Source of the DNA: Dactylorhiza incarnata
Taxonomy: Eukaryota; Streptophyta; Magnoliopsida; Asparagales; Orchidaceae
Assembly (NCBI GenBank): GCA_033032865.1
Contig: JAWHQI010000019.1
Coordinates: 17,526,001 to 17,590,000, forward strand
Direction: 5' to 3'
Length of the DNA: 64,000 nucleotides
Shown here: one piece after another, positions 43,701 through 55,659 of the stretch
Layout: every line of letters begins with the position of its first letter
Numbering within the stretch: the first letter of the stretch is position 1
Translations under genes and position numbers: made by a program
Notes under the pieces: model-generated
What the model was told of the DNA's origin: nothing
Database searches by the model: none
What the model saw: only the letters and a program-made list of their open reading frames with translations

Positions 43701-44645
43701 CCACAACAATTCTTTTAGCTTGTTATGCAGCAGCTTGGTATGACTTTCTTTCCTTTACTAGATGCCTTGGTTTGGGGATGCTCTTGTGGCTTGTGCACTT
43801 GTTCAAGGCAGAATTGCTAAATCTGTGCCTTACTCTTGGCTGATCAACATACCTGTTATTTTATAGCTTGGTATGACTTTCTTTTCTTGCTATTTTCTTG
43901 CACCCTTTGGGCTGAGGCATTCTTTTCTTATGAATGCCTCAAGTTCAGCTCTGTAGCTACCGCAGGAGTTAGAGTGGGGTCGTCTAGTTTTCCTGTCGAG
44001 GCCCTTCCTCTCTTCTAAGTAAGGAGCAGTACTTTAGTTGTTGCCCCTTTCTTTTGGATGTTTTCGTTCATTTTCTTCCCGCGGGCTCGTGTCAGTTGTT
44101 GGCGCCCGTGTGACTTTTTATGCTTAGTTTACTTGATTATATTGCTTCTCGTGCTTTCTTTTCCTTCTCTTTGGGGTAGGTATGACCCTACTCTCCGGGA
44201 AATGTGTATTATTTATGGGATATGTGAGACTCTTATTGTGATTTAATTTCATATCATGATTTTGCTTTAATTATTATCATCTATCACCTATTTGGAAGAA
44301 CGTAGAAAGTCTTTTCTGATGGTATACTAAATCTAGAATTATGTAAGACTTGGAGACATTTTGGTCTTCAGCAGTCTTAGGGTAAATTGAACCTATTTTC
44401 CGCTGCGTACGTATATATTCTATTGGTGGCTAGGTGGGCCACAGGGCCGAGGGACACGGTCTAAAAAACGGAGAAATGACAAAAGTTAATTTTCAACTAA
44501 AATATCTATTTTTCTCCCAAAATGTTCGTTTAGAGTGTTTGCCTGAGTGTCTGTTGTTGTCCCCTGCAGGACGCGGCATCACGACGCGTATTTTCCCCTT
44601 ACTCTGATATCGTAAAATATTTCGGGAAAAATACGGGTTGTAACA

Positions 44646-45700
44646 CCTGCTCCTTGTCAGCACTCCTTGACTGATAACTCCTATGATTTATTTTTGAGAA
44701 TGATGTCTGACTTGTTTAAATGTAGCAGGTAGCCTTCTAGGGATCTCTTCTATGTCAAGTTCTTCAAGTTGTGCTTCTTCAGTTGTTTCTAATCCTTCTA
44801 CAACATCTTCTTCCAATTCAACTATTAGTGAATGGTCTTTGTCTCTTCTTGAAGTTTCAGCCTTGTCTTCAATGGATAGATTTTCCAATCTATCTACTGT
44901 GCATGCATCCACTAAAGAACTAAACCACCCTATATGAATGAGGCTAGTCTCATTAAATACAACATGTATAGATTCTTCTACTTTTTGGGTATTGATGTTG
45001 TACACCCTATATGCTTTGATATAGGAACTGTAGCCAACAAAAATACCTTCACTGCTTTTCTCAGCAAACTTAGTCAGTTTGGATTTCCCATTGTTAAGCA
45101 CATATCATTTGCTCCCAAAGATTCTGAAGTAGGATATTGTAGGTTTTCTAACTTTCATCAGCACATAGGGAGTTTTCTTGTGATATTTGATGATGGAGGC
45201 CCTATTTATCACATGACAAGCTTTATTGACAGCCTCTATCCAGAAGTATTCAGGTAGAGAGGATTCACACAACAGTGTCCTACTAGCCACTATTAAGGTT
45301 CTATTTTTCCTCTCTGCAATTCCATTCTTGTGAGAAGTTCTAGGTAAGGAAAATTCTTGGGAGATACCCAGCTTTTGTTAGAATTCTGTCATGTCCCCTG
45401 ACTGAAATTCTGTACTATGGTCACTTTTGAATTTGAACACAATGCAACTCATCTCATTCTGGATCTGCCTGACAAAGTTCTTCAAGATATCTATGGTATC
45501 TGACTTCTTTTTAAAGAAGAACACCCAAGTGAACCTTGAATAGTCATCAACTACAACAAGGGTATAAGTCTTTCCTCCTAAGCTGAGAACTGACATATGA
45601 CCAAACAAATCCATGTGCAATAAAAATAGGCACCTTGAGGAATCTTTGTTAGTGATGCTCTTAAAGCTTGTCCTAGTTTTCTTGCCAAGTTGGCATGCCT
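44646..45700 (-). pseudogene. C2 integrase
   Basis: On the minus strand: the core start HMDLFGHMSVLSLGGKTYTL and VVVDDYSRFTWVFFF (first Asp), FKSDHSTEFQSGDM (second Asp region, with His in place of the usual Gly/Arg), GIAERKNRTL (Glu motif; here the usual NGxAERKNRTL), LLCESSLPEYFWIEAVN, then the C-terminal KSSEGIFVGYSS and AYRVYN..KVEESIHVVFNE. Single stops interrupt it (for example after GDMTEF and after FRIFGSK). The part after 44688 is lost at the G junction. Confidence 0.83.
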
Positions 45701-46270
45701 GACAAGGACCTTCCTTAATGCACTTAATGTTGGGTCCATTTCTTACTAGGTCTATCTTGAGAGAAAAGCTTACTTATGGTTTTGAAATTAATGTGAGCAA
45801 GTCTCTTGTGCCATTGTACACATAGAGCCTCTTTCTCATTAGCCACAAAACACACAGGCATGGAAGAATTTGAGGGAAAGAAATTTAAACAATATACATT
45901 TCCACTTTTAATTCCAGTTATGGTAGCTTCAGAATCTAAGGACTTCTTAACTAAGCACTTATCCTTGTGGAAAATGATAACATAACTTAGGTCATAAAGT
46001 TAACTTATGCTTATTAGATTGTGATTCAAACCCTCTACATAAGCTACTTTGGTGATGGTAACTAAGCCTTTAGAAATGTTACCATAGCCTTTTGTCACCC
46101 GCTTTTCGGAACCTTCAAATATGACTGTTGGTCCATTCTCCACAGAGGTGAAGTTTCATAGATAGATCCTCACTCCAGTCATGCGCCTGGAGCACCCACT
46201 GTCCAAATACCAAATGAGAGATTTGTTGGCATTTGGACATACCTGCAAGAAAAATTACTTCCACTTAGGC
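45700..46270 (-). pseudogene. C2 protease and GAG-pre-integrase region
   Basis: The translated minus strand shows WYLDSGCSRRMTG (copia protease; the usual His before Met is Arg), then VEGLNHNLISIS and VQWHKRLAHINFKTI of the GAG-pre-integrase domain. Stops and frameshifts are scattered through it. Confidence 0.7.
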
Positions 46271-48600
46271 ACCCAATTTAATCTGGGTCCTTGGTTCCTC
46301 TTAGAGGGATAAACTGGGACACCACACTGCTGGGTGGTTTGCACTCTCTTTGCACTAAGCCCTATTGGGTTGAACCAACAGTCGAAGGAAAAGTGACCAT
46401 CTTTCCCATAACTCTAACACTCATACCTATTATATCTTCTCTTCTGCCGCACCATCTGAGTAGGATGAGAATGTTGGTGGGCAGGAGTGAAGATAATTGG
46501 CCTAACAGGTCTTGGGTGAACCTCATAGGTGTGAGTATGAAGTGGAGTTGGTCTCACCACATTTTGGTTCACCTTGTTGGGAACAGGATTGGTAGGGTCA
46601 TCCTTTCCCTTGCTTTTTAGTACTGTTGCTCCAGGTCTATGGACAAAGAGACCTGGATTCTTTATCTGAATCTCCTCATAGGGTGCTTTGAAATCACTTT
46701 GCCCAAAACCTGCTCTTTATTTGTGATAGAGGGCTTACTACCACTTGTTGAGCAGGCATTGGTCAGATGACCATATATAGATTCCTGGTCAAAGGGGTTT
46801 AATGCCGGCAGCACCCTCTTAAAAGAATGTTGTTCTTCAGAGGTTCTACCCTTGACTGTCTCACTATTGAATCCTACACCAGCTCTGAATGGTGCAGAAA
46901 AACTGTCAATAATAGGAAGGACAGTCTTGGGTTTTGAAAAGATGGCAACACTCTTCTTTTCAGCCAGCAGCATTTCCTCAAGGTCCTTGATGACCTTGTT
47001 CTTCTGAGCCATTTCTGCATTTTTGAGCTTTGTGGCTTCCTTGAATCTGTCCACTTTCGTGCTCATAGCAGCCAACTTCTCAGCTATCTCCTGGAGCTCA
47101 GAGTGGGTAGTTTTCAAGGAATCCAACACCTTATTCTGAACTTTGAGGAGTTTCTTGCTTTTCTTGAAAGCTTTCCACAAAGTTTCATATTGCTGTATCA
47201 GTTCAGCCTCAACCTCATTTGAGGATCTTGAGGATGTGCTGTTGGCATCAGACTAACCTTCATCATAATGCAAGGAATCTGCCCCCAATTCAGAATCAAA
47301 AGATGATGGGGGAGCTCAGATTTGTACTTTCCCTGGAGAGATATTGTCATCCTGGTTTTCTTCTTTATGGCCATAAGACTAATAAGTGCTCCCTCTTCAG
47401 TTTTTGAAGAGCTTGAATCATAATCACTCAGGCTTCTGATCTTCTTTCCTATAAACATTTTTTCAGGTTTCTTCTTGTCCCTTGACCTTCTTTTGTCTTC
47501 ATGGTTCTATGATTCCCTCTTCTTGGAATGGCAATCGACAATCATGTGACCTGCTTTATTGCAGGAATAACAAATAGTGTTAGTTAAATCAAATTTACTA
47601 TGTTTTGATTTATACATGTCCTCCCTTGAGGATTTACATCTGTCATGTTGACTAGATCTTCTAGAGCTTGAAGAAGATGGCATGTACTTGTCTCTTCTCC
47701 TTCTATAGATTAGCTTTTTAAACTGCTTAGACAAGAAGGCCATCTCCTTATCAGTGTTGTCAGATTCTGATGTGCTGGCATCATAAGCTCCACTACTTTC
47801 AGATCTATCCTAATGTACCAGAGTCTTGTCCCTGGACCTCCTCATTCTCTCAGCCTTAAGTGCTACAGATCTTTCTCTGGTGCTCCCCCTTGAGCTTTCT
47901 TCTTCAGCATTTCTAGTGTTAAGCTAAAGCTCATGGGAGAGCAACTTCCCATATAGGTTCTTTGGCTCCATGTTTCCAAGTTGACCCATTTCTCAAATTG
48001 CACAAATTTTAATATCCCATTCCTTAGTGAGGGACCTAAGAAATTTATAATTTAGATCTGAATTTGTGAATTCTCTTCCATAATTCTTCAGCCCATTGAC
48101 TATATCAAAAAATCTCTTATAACAGCTAAAGATATTTTCATTCTTGCCTTGCTTGAAGGCCTCATACTCCTGATTCAGAAGGGATTTCCTGTCATAACTT
48201 ACTTCCTCAATCCCCTACATGTAAACAACGCGAAAGTCCAACATCTCCTTTACAGTTTTGTAGTGATTAAGATTTTAGAGGGTTGTGTCATCAATGTCAC
48301 TCACAATGATGTTATGTGCTCTCTAATCTAGGCCTACCTGTGCAAGCTCATCCTTGCTCCTATCAACATATTTCGTTGGGACTCTTTGAGTAGGATCAAT
48401 GGTGGATGCAGTTGGGGGTGAAGGGACTCTCTTGGACAGCTACAAACACCCTGGGATCAGTAGCTTCCATGAAAAGTCTTACCCTTTCTTTCGAGATAGG
48501 AAAGTTTTGTTTGGTGCAGGTTGAGAGCTTCATGGATGAAATTTCTCTTTGCTGATCACCTCCAACCATACTGAATAGTTCCTTAGCCTAGATCTGACTG
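46271..48600 (-). pseudogene. gag: C2 gag
   Basis: Order on the minus strand: a decayed UBN2-type capsid region (48600-47750) with many stops; a Ser/Arg-rich stretch with the zinc knuckle CYSCNKAGHMIVDC (47572-47531, C-X2-C-X4-H-X4-C); an acidic/Ser segment (47458-47198); and a coiled-coil segment (47180-46662; KKLLKVQNKVLDSLKTTHSE, EIAEKLAAMSTKVDRFKEAT). The coiled coil downstream of the knuckle resembles the extended Gag of some copia lineages. Confidence 0.72.
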
Positions 48601-48624
48601 TTAAATCACTTTTTGATCAACCTC

Positions 48625-48636
48625 GCTCTGATACCA
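48625..48636 (-). other. C2 primer binding site (tRNA-Met)
   Basis: The minus strand reads TGGTATCAGAGC, two bases after the LTR end ACTAACA. Confidence 0.88.
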
Positions 48637-48849
48637 CTTGTTAGTTGTGGAACTATCACCTAGGGGGATAAGTGATATGGCTGTTTTTGAACTTATGCAC
48701 GAGATCTAAGTGAATCTAACACAGCACAACAATAAACCACAAAATAAACACAAGAACAAAAGATGTATAGTGGTTCCTCAAGACAGTGTGTCTTGAGTAG
48801 TCGACTGTCCCTCTGTGCCTTTCTAACAGTGTGCTAGGGTCAGCAAACT

Positions 48850-49170
48850 ACACCAAAAACTCAGGCTCGCAAGCCCTACAATCTTAGGCACTGAATCCCT
48901 AAAAACTCAGGCCCTGAAGACCTGAAACTCAGGACCTCAAGCCCTACAAACTCAGGCCCTCAAGCCCTACAAACTCAGGCCCTCAAGCCCTATAAACTCA
49001 GGCCCTCAAGCCCTACAAATTCAGGCCCTCAAGCCCTACAAACTCAGGCCCTCAAGCCCTATAAACTCAGGCCCTCAAGCCCTACAAACTCAGGCCCTCA
49101 AGCCCTACAAACTCCGGCCCTCAAGCCCTACAAACTCAGATCTGAAACAGATCCTACAAGCTCAGGCCCG
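48850..49170. repeat. 23-bp tandem repeat in C2 LTR
   Basis: Nine regular units AAACTCAGGCCCTCAAGCC(CTAC) from 48925 to 49131, flanked on both sides by degenerate units. On the minus strand these lie towards the U5 end. Confidence 0.92.
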
Positions 49171-49829
49171 CAAGCCCTACATAAAAAATATTTGAGAAAA
49201 ACTTCTTAGCCGGATAAAGATTGGCATCTTGGACTTGAAGAGAATGCTTTTGATGGTTTCTTGGATGGCACAGATTCTTCTTCAATCCTTTCTTTAATCT
49301 GGAACACTTCTTATCAGCCGATGTTGCTGGACTGAAACTTAGAGAACATTTGGTGAAGAAAATCAGTTATATGGTTCTTGTTCCTTCATTTCGCAGCCGT
49401 TTTACTGTTCGATTGATTCTATATATTTGTTCTGTATTTTCTTAATATCAATTAGGGCAGACACTTATCCCTTTTATCTGACTGAGGAGCAGTCTAACAG
49501 TCTCTTATGAAGTCCTTTAAGTGTCAGAAGCCCATTCCTTAACAGCACGCGCTGATGGGACCCCCAGAAGGTGGCATTAAATGCATATTGCGATATTTGA
49601 AATGTCTTGATCTGTCTCAATGATATTTGCAACGTTTCGACGACATAACTTGTCGTTATGATGATCCATCTTGCACTTGGCCAAATCTTCAAGTCTTCTC
49701 AAAGCTTCTTTAGAGAATGATATCTCAACAATATAAGATATCACAGCTGCTCTTATACTTACGATGACATGAATTTGTCTTAAAGGTGTCATCATAATCT
49801 TGTTGACTACTTGAGGTCTTCTCGACGAT

Positions 49830-50290
49830 GCCGTTGAAACCATACTTTCATATCGACAATGTCGTCGAAACCATCCTGTTATATCGACGATGTCGTTGAA
49901 ACTATCCCGTCTTATTGATGATATCATCAAAATCATTCTGACGATAATCAATTCTTCTTTCATAAGCTATCTTCAAGAGATCTCCCTTAGCCTTCTCGAT
50001 GACTAAGCTTATTTACGACGATGTTTTCGTCATGGCCGAGTACTTTCACTTAAGTCTTCTTAGACCTTACAACGATATCGTCGTGTGATTTCGGTTGACA
50101 CGACGATACTGGACTTAGATGAATTCTTCTTGTTCTTACGTCGATATCGTCGCGTGTACTTGATGTCACAATAATATCGTCGAATTGTCCATGTTATCTC
50201 GACGATAACTGACATGAACCTTCTGCTCAACTCTGATGATAATCTCGATGATGTTGAGTGTTTATTCGACAATATGTCTAGTCTATCTCG
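49830..50290. repeat. Palindrome-rich region in C2 LTR
   Basis: At least ten occurrences of CGACGAT, GATATCGTCG and GATGTCGTCG, giving many short self-complementary sites. It lies near the U3 start, where enhancer repeats are common. Confidence 0.7.
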
Positions 50291-50446
50291 ATGATTCTGG
50301 ACTTAGTGAAATTGGAGAAGAACTTGACATATGCTTTAATCTCTGCAAATGTAAACTAAGCATACCATCAAATACTTAGTTCTTTTATCATTGGCCTGAG
50401 CACTTCTTCAAATCAAGAACATTGTTGGACATTGTTCCCAACAATT

Positions 50447-51615
50447 AACATATCTCATTAAAATTGGATTTCTGGGGGCTACACACCAACTAAACTAATG
50501 TCCCACCACATTCTGGAAAGGAATTCTAAGGGCTATACCTTTAATGTTGAGCCCGAGGTCTAGATCTAAGTGAATCATACCTACAAATCGACTTGAACCT
50601 GATTGTGTAAATATGACAGATTTCAGTTTGGTGCACAAATAATAGATCTCACTAAAACTGGATTTCTGGGAGCTACATACCACAAAAAAATGTTCCACCT
50701 TATTTCGGAAAGTTTTTTCCAATTGTTATAATTTTGATGTTGAGCCCGAGGTCTAGATCTAAGTGAATCATACCCAAAAATAGACTTGAACCTGGCTGTT
50801 GAAATAGGATATATTTCAGTTTGTTGTACAAATAACAAATCTCACTAAAACTTGATTTCTAGGAGCTATAGACCACCAAAAATAATATTCTACCACATTC
50901 TAGAAAGTTATTTCCAAGGTCTATAACTTTCATGTTGAGCCTGAGGTCCAGATCTAAGTGAATCATACCTAAAAATTGACTTGAACCTGGCTGTATAAAT
51001 AAGACAAATTCCAGCTTGGTGTAGAAATAACAAAACTCACTAAAACTAGATTTCAAGGAGCTACAGACCACCAAAAATATAGTTCCACCCCATTATAGAA
51101 AGGAACTTCCAAGTTCTACGCATTTCATGTTGAGCCCGATGTACAGTTCTAAGAGCATCATACCTAAAAATCGACTTGAACCTAGTTGCTTAAACATGAA
51201 AGATTTTAGTTTGGTGTACAAATAACAGATCTCACTAAAACTAGAATTCTGGGAGCTACACACACCCAACAATAAAGTTTCACCCCGTTCTAGAAAGGTA
51301 TTTCCAAGGGCTACAACTTTAATGCCGAGCTGGAGGTCCAGATCTAAGTGAAACGTACCTTATAATCTTGACTTTAACCTGGTTGTGTAAATAGGACAGA
51401 TTTCAGTTTGGTGTACAAATAAGAGATCTCACTAAAATTGGATTTTTGTGAGCTACATCCAGCCAAAATTAATGTTCCACCCCATTTTGAAAAGTTATTT
51501 CCAAGGGTTACAACCTTTATGTTGGGCCTGAGGTTCAGATCTAAGTGAATCATACCAAAAAATTGACGTGAACCTGACTGTGTAAAAAGGACAGATTTCA
51601 GTTTGGTGTACAAAT
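50447..51615. repeat. 194-bp tandem repeat array, left part
   Basis: Six units with starts near 50447, 50641, 50834, 51029, 51224 and 51421 (period 193-197 bp). Unit landmarks are CAGATCTCACTAAAACTGG, TTCCACCCCATTCTGGAAAG, CATGTTGAGCCCGAGGTC and GACTTGAACCTGGCTGTG. Units differ at many positions, so the array is old. It is bordered by C2 on the left and CACTA on the right. Confidence 0.9.
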
Positions 51616-51639
51616 TCACTACAAGAAAACAGATTTTTG

Positions 51640-51900
51640 GCCAGGGCAATTTGCCCTGGCAAAAGGTCTAAAACCGTGGCTAAATATCTTTTGCCACGGT
51701 CTAGCCACAGAAAAAATTTGTGGCCAAAGGTCGCGTGGCAAAAGTTTTTTTGCCACGAATTGGCCGTGAATTAGCCACAAAAAATAGTGTCGTGGCTAAT
51801 AACATCACCTTTTGCCACAATTTTAAACCCTGGCTAAAAGTAATTCCGATTTTTTGTGAAAACTATTTGCAAGGGTTTTAAACCGTGGCAAATAATAAAT
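51640..51900. repeat. CACTA sub-terminal repeats, left
   Basis: Repeated TTGCCACGG, CCGTGGC(T/A)AA and GTGGCAAA motifs, direct and inverted. Confidence 0.8.
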
Positions 51901-53213
51901 TATGTATTTTTTTAACTATTTGCAGTCCAGAAAACTTAATAGTGATCCAATATTATATCTACACCACAAAATTTAACATTAAAAGTTGTATGCCACAACT
52001 TTTGCACCGCTAAATCTATTACTTAAGCAATACAATCCTCCAATAGTTGAACCTAAATTAGAAAACTAATGAATAATATCAAACATAAACTAGCAAATCT
52101 ATTTCAAAAACACCAATTGAAGATGTATTATAATCAGTCCAAACAATCTTTAATTTCCTCAAATTATTGTTTAACATTTCAAATAATACCTTCACAGAGG
52201 GAAATTCAGAGATTTATACAAAGGAATACAATGGTAAAGATTGGTCTAATCGATACTTAGAATCATAGTACAATTCAGAGATTCCTGAAGATCAAATCCA
52301 TTTACTAAGAGAATTAATTTGTCTACACTACTTGTATGATGCAGTGAGAGAGCAAATACTCTAGCCCATCTTTCCTCATCATCATTTAGGTGTCTTATTC
52401 AGTCGTTGTTGGCTCACTCAACCTGTTGTGGCTCATCTTTGCCAATCATCTCTTGTGCGAACAACAACTGTGCGATCTCCGGTGGAGCGAAGAGTCGTAG
52501 GGTCTCATCCTGGCAGAGCAGCAACATTGTGTGGTCTTGTGGATCAAAGGAAGTTCATTTACTGCAGCACAACTGTAGATTTTGAACATATTAATTTAGG
52601 TACTGTGAAAAGGAAGCATGCAAAAATATAATCTTAGTGATAATTTTCTTATGATACATAAAATTCCACCGACACTAGCAATTAGTAGCAGGCACCTGCC
52701 AAGGTCATCAACTTTAGAACAACAACACCAGCTATTAGCAACTGCGGGAGAAAAAAATGTTTTTTATTGTAAAGAATATAACTCGGAAAAGGGTAGCAAG
52801 TACTTGAAGAGTGAAATATCTGACTCATGAACATCAAGATTATAATACAAAGCAGAATAAAGGACTAGGATTTATAAAGACCAGAAATTATATAGGGTAT
52901 ATGGTGGCTGAGTGTTGTTGAAAAAAAGTAAAATTTTTGGAACATAACTCTCATTAGCAGAAATTTGAAGATCTGCCAGTAGGCTAATGATTATCAATGT
53001 AACTGACCTCATTTATTTGAAACCGGCAACCGGTCTCTAGAGTTCGGACCCACTGGGGGGGTGTAGCCCGTTCCTACTTCTCCCTTAGTAAACTCTCCTG
53101 AGAGTGGATGGAAAATATGGAATAGACCCAAGGCTGTAGCGAGGAGGTCCCACCACACACCCGAAAGATCTTAGGGAGCTTCCCCTCCCAAACCAATGCT
53201 CAGTCGGGCACCT
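51901..53213. other. CACTA interior, left
   Basis: No recognisable gene. 51901-53034 is AT-rich. 53035-53213 changes composition and may be extra LTR sequence adjoining 53214. Confidence 0.4.
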
Positions 53214-53732
53214 TGGAGGGCACTAGCAGCCAACTCCGAAAATAGCCAGGAGGAGAGATCTCAAAAGATCTGATCTTCTCCAAGGTTCCCTTAAGGGTCT
53301 ATTTATAGAATTTCTAGTCTTGGACTGCAAATAGCGTAAATCCGGCTTTTGGTTTTACTAATTGCACCCGAAATTGGTCTACTAACAGCCTAACTCCGCT
53401 GTTGTGAAGGGCTATTGGGATCCCACGAAGGGTATCAAGGTAATTTCCCCCCAAAGCCTTCTGTGCGAGTGGTCCGTGAATGCACCACTCGCCAGCCTCC
53501 TTGCTCGCCATATTTCACCGGGCAAATGGCCCATGAGGACACCATTCGCTAGGCACTCGACTCACTCGGCGGGCGAGATCTTGGCTACCAGCTCTCGCCT
53601 GTCTGCTCTGGCACCATGCGAGTGCCCCGTGAGTGGGACCTCACTTGCCTAAAGGCCCTTGGACTCCTATTCTGCATCTTGACCCCCCATGGGATCTTGG
53701 GGACCCACTCGGCAAATATAGGGTTGTACACA
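53214..53732. repeat. LTR-like repeat, left copy
   Basis: 519 bp, aligned along its length with 59166-59683 with many substitutions. Confidence 0.8.
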
Positions 53733-53845
53733 ATCACCGCTCTTTGCGAGCGAATCCTACGCTCATAAAGAAGAGTCCAACCCCAATATTCAGTGAGTGC
53801 CTTGCTGACCTGGAGGGAATCTTCTTGGTGGGGCCCTCCTCCTTG

Positions 53846-53854
53846 CTATAAATA
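53846..53854 (+). promoter_or_regulatory. Possible internal TATA box 1
   Basis: CTATAAATA on the plus strand, 78 bp before the ATG at 53932. Confidence 0.35.
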
Positions 53855-53931
53855 TGGCCCCAGTTGTTGCCTTCAAAGTGCCCATCCTCTAATCACTGTT
53901 CCTCATTTTCCCCCTCGGAGCACTCACCACG

Positions 53932-55194
53932 ATGTTCATGAAGCCGACGCTACGACTGCTTTTGGAAGGAATGTTAGCTCGCCTCACCGCCACACAGGGA
54001 GGGACCACTCCCAAGACTACTCAATATGCCCCTTCTCTCTCTTCAACGAGAGACCCTTCCAAGAAATACAGGCTGAAGAAGGCCAAGACGGTCTGGCAAG
54101 ACCAGTCGGAGAGGGAGTCTGAGTCAGAGACTCCCCCTCTTTCTAACATTCCCCCTGTCAACACCAATGAGGTAACGCGATTCATCTCGCTTTCGAAGTC
54201 GATTACGGTGACGCCATTGACCGCAACCTTTTTATCACTCGCAGGATCTTCCGGCGACCGAGGGTGGCCCTTGGCTCAACCAGGCGAGTGTTTCCATTCC
54301 TCCACCTACTCTCTAGAATGCCCCTCTAGTCCAGGAGTCTGCCCCTCCTGGCACTACTGGTGAAGTCCTGTCCGCACTTGGTATGCCTTCCATTGCCCTC
54401 TCGCTGGCCTTTCTCCTTTCGTAATTCTTCTGACTCGGGTTTCAACATACCCTACCTTTGGGACCATGGGGTTGCCTTCTCCCTCGCGCACTTCTCCTGC
54501 CCCAGATGTCACCAAAAGCCCCCTGCTCCAGAGCAGGATTGCTCAGCGAGAAAGAGTCCCGGGCCCAACTCTCCTGCCGCGGACCTGGCCGCTACTTCCG
54601 CCGCGGCCGACCAGATGCACCGCCCCGGGAGGGGGAAATCTCTCCACCCCCATCCAACCATTCGCAGGGCAGCCTAGCACATCTCGCCAGTCTCTCGTCG
54701 AAGAATATGTACCCGGTTAGTTGCCTTCTCTCGTAGAACTCGTGGTTTTTACCTGAGAAAGGATTAACTTCTGCTCTTGCAGGCTACCACCAGATCCCGC
54801 TAACTGACCCTCCAGAGGAGGAGGGGCTTATCTTACCACCCCCTCTCCCTGCGACGTTTCTGACTATCTCGGTGACCACGAGGATGCCCGGTCTATGAAG
54901 GAGCAGATGACAGAGCTTTTCGGCAAGCTGATCTGGATGCAGCATGACCAAGCCAACCTGACGGAGGAGCACCGAGCGGCCTTCGAATGCCGGATAAGCA
55001 TCCTCGAGCGGGACAAAACGCACCTGATCGGGGAGATGGATCGCCAAGGGGGCAGGTGTGAGGAGACCTCGCCTGGGAGGCACATTACCCGGGCTAGGGA
55101 TCAGATTCCCTTGATTAGCCAAGATCTGAGGGCAGTTAGCGCGTTTCACTACCTGCGAGTGCCTCCAAGGACAGGGAGGCAAGGTCCGGGCTGA
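53932..55194 (+). pseudogene. Plus-strand ORF remnant, unknown
   Basis: Several open stretches in shifting frames (from 53932, 54360 and 54895) with a Pro/Ser-rich character and a polar helical segment (MKEQMTELFGKLIWMQHDQA at 54895). TCTGCTCTTGCAG at 54770-54782 could be a splice acceptor. I cannot assign a family. It may be a duplicate or 5' relative of the following accessory ORF. Confidence 0.35.
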
Positions 55195-55563
55195 TGGCCG
55201 TGGGATCAATACTCAGCCTACCGGCTCTCGCTCCCTGTGTTCTCATGTACTTCCGCTATTTCTTTTTCTTTTCCTCTTCTTTCTCGCACTAGACCAAAAC
55301 AAAATCTGATGTGTCTCGTGAACTATTACTTGATTGTGTGTTATATATCCTGTTTTTCGCTATTTTTCTGAATGCTGTCTTGCGAGTGTTTTCGTTCGTG
55401 TTGTGCTATTTGATTTGCATTTGCAGGAAGGGTCTCGCGCATCGCTTTCGCCTTTTGTAAGCGGCTGGGTTCAGGTGGGTGGTTCAGACCACGAGGCGCC
55501 AGGCTGTCGCGACCGCTATCCGCACCCCGCGCGTAGATGATTTCAACCATTTTCCCCTTTTTT

Positions 55564-55573
55564 CTATAAATAG
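55564..55573 (+). promoter_or_regulatory. Possible internal TATA box 2
   Basis: CTATAAATAG on the plus strand, about 100 bp before the accessory coding region. There is no room for an LTR U5 and primer site between them, so it would be an internal promoter. Confidence 0.5.
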
Positions 55574-55659
55574 TTATTCCAACCACCGTCTTTATTACGC
55601 TTTCATCTCTCTCTCCTTCTTGCACTTGCGATACCACTCACCCTTCTCTCTAAAACATT

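Larger units (their letters stand above)
14582..44645 (+). mobile_element. G: Tekay/chromovirus-like Ty3/gypsy element, interrupted in its 5' LTR
   Basis: On the plus strand the order is 5' LTR pieces (14582-14740, 18780-18979, 35858-37102), tRNA-Met primer site, gag remnant, protease, reverse transcriptase, RNase H, integrase with a chromodomain-like tail, polypurine tract, and 3' LTR (41600-44645). The pieces of the 5' LTR align collinearly with 43035-44645 of the 3' LTR, which shows where each insertion falls. LTRs of about 3 kb and the C-terminal motif ATWELESVM..YPHLF fit the Tekay lineage of chromoviruses. The element lies in the pol gene of copia C2. The start of the 5' LTR is left of the window, beyond C1. 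Confidence 0.85.
41600..44645 (+). repeat. G 3' LTR
   Basis: 3,046 bp, from TGTAATGCCCCGGG to GGGTTGTAACA. It contains (TA)n/(TG)n microsatellites (41775-41860), a 48-bp tandem repeat (42315-42541), another TA-rich stretch (42785-42850), a run of 13 C (43010-43022) and the 46-bp repeats (43440-43700). C2 sequence resumes at 44646. Confidence 0.88.
44646..50443 (-). mobile_element. C2: copia retrotransposon fragment, cut by G
   Basis: On the minus strand: 5' LTR (50443-48639), tRNA-Met primer site, degenerate gag with coiled coil and zinc knuckle, protease, GAG-pre-integrase and integrase, cut at 44646 by the insertion of G. Reverse transcriptase and RNase H must lie left of G, outside the window. 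An LTR of 1.8 kb, a long gag and a DSGC protease motif suggest the SIRE or Tork side of copia, but the lineage is uncertain. Confidence 0.82.
48639..50443 (-). repeat. C2 5' LTR
   Basis: 1,805 bp; the minus strand starts TGTTGGGAACAATG and ends ACTAACA. It holds a 23-bp tandem array and a region dense in GACGAT(A/G)TCGTCG palindromes. Confidence 0.82.

Noticed and set aside
44934..45257. 107-codon plus-strand ORF
   Set aside because: Antisense shadow of the copia integrase on the minus strand.
53404..53652. Plus-strand ORFs in the LTR-like repeats (also 59366-59782)
   Set aside because: They are in LTR sequence, not conserved in frame between the two copies.
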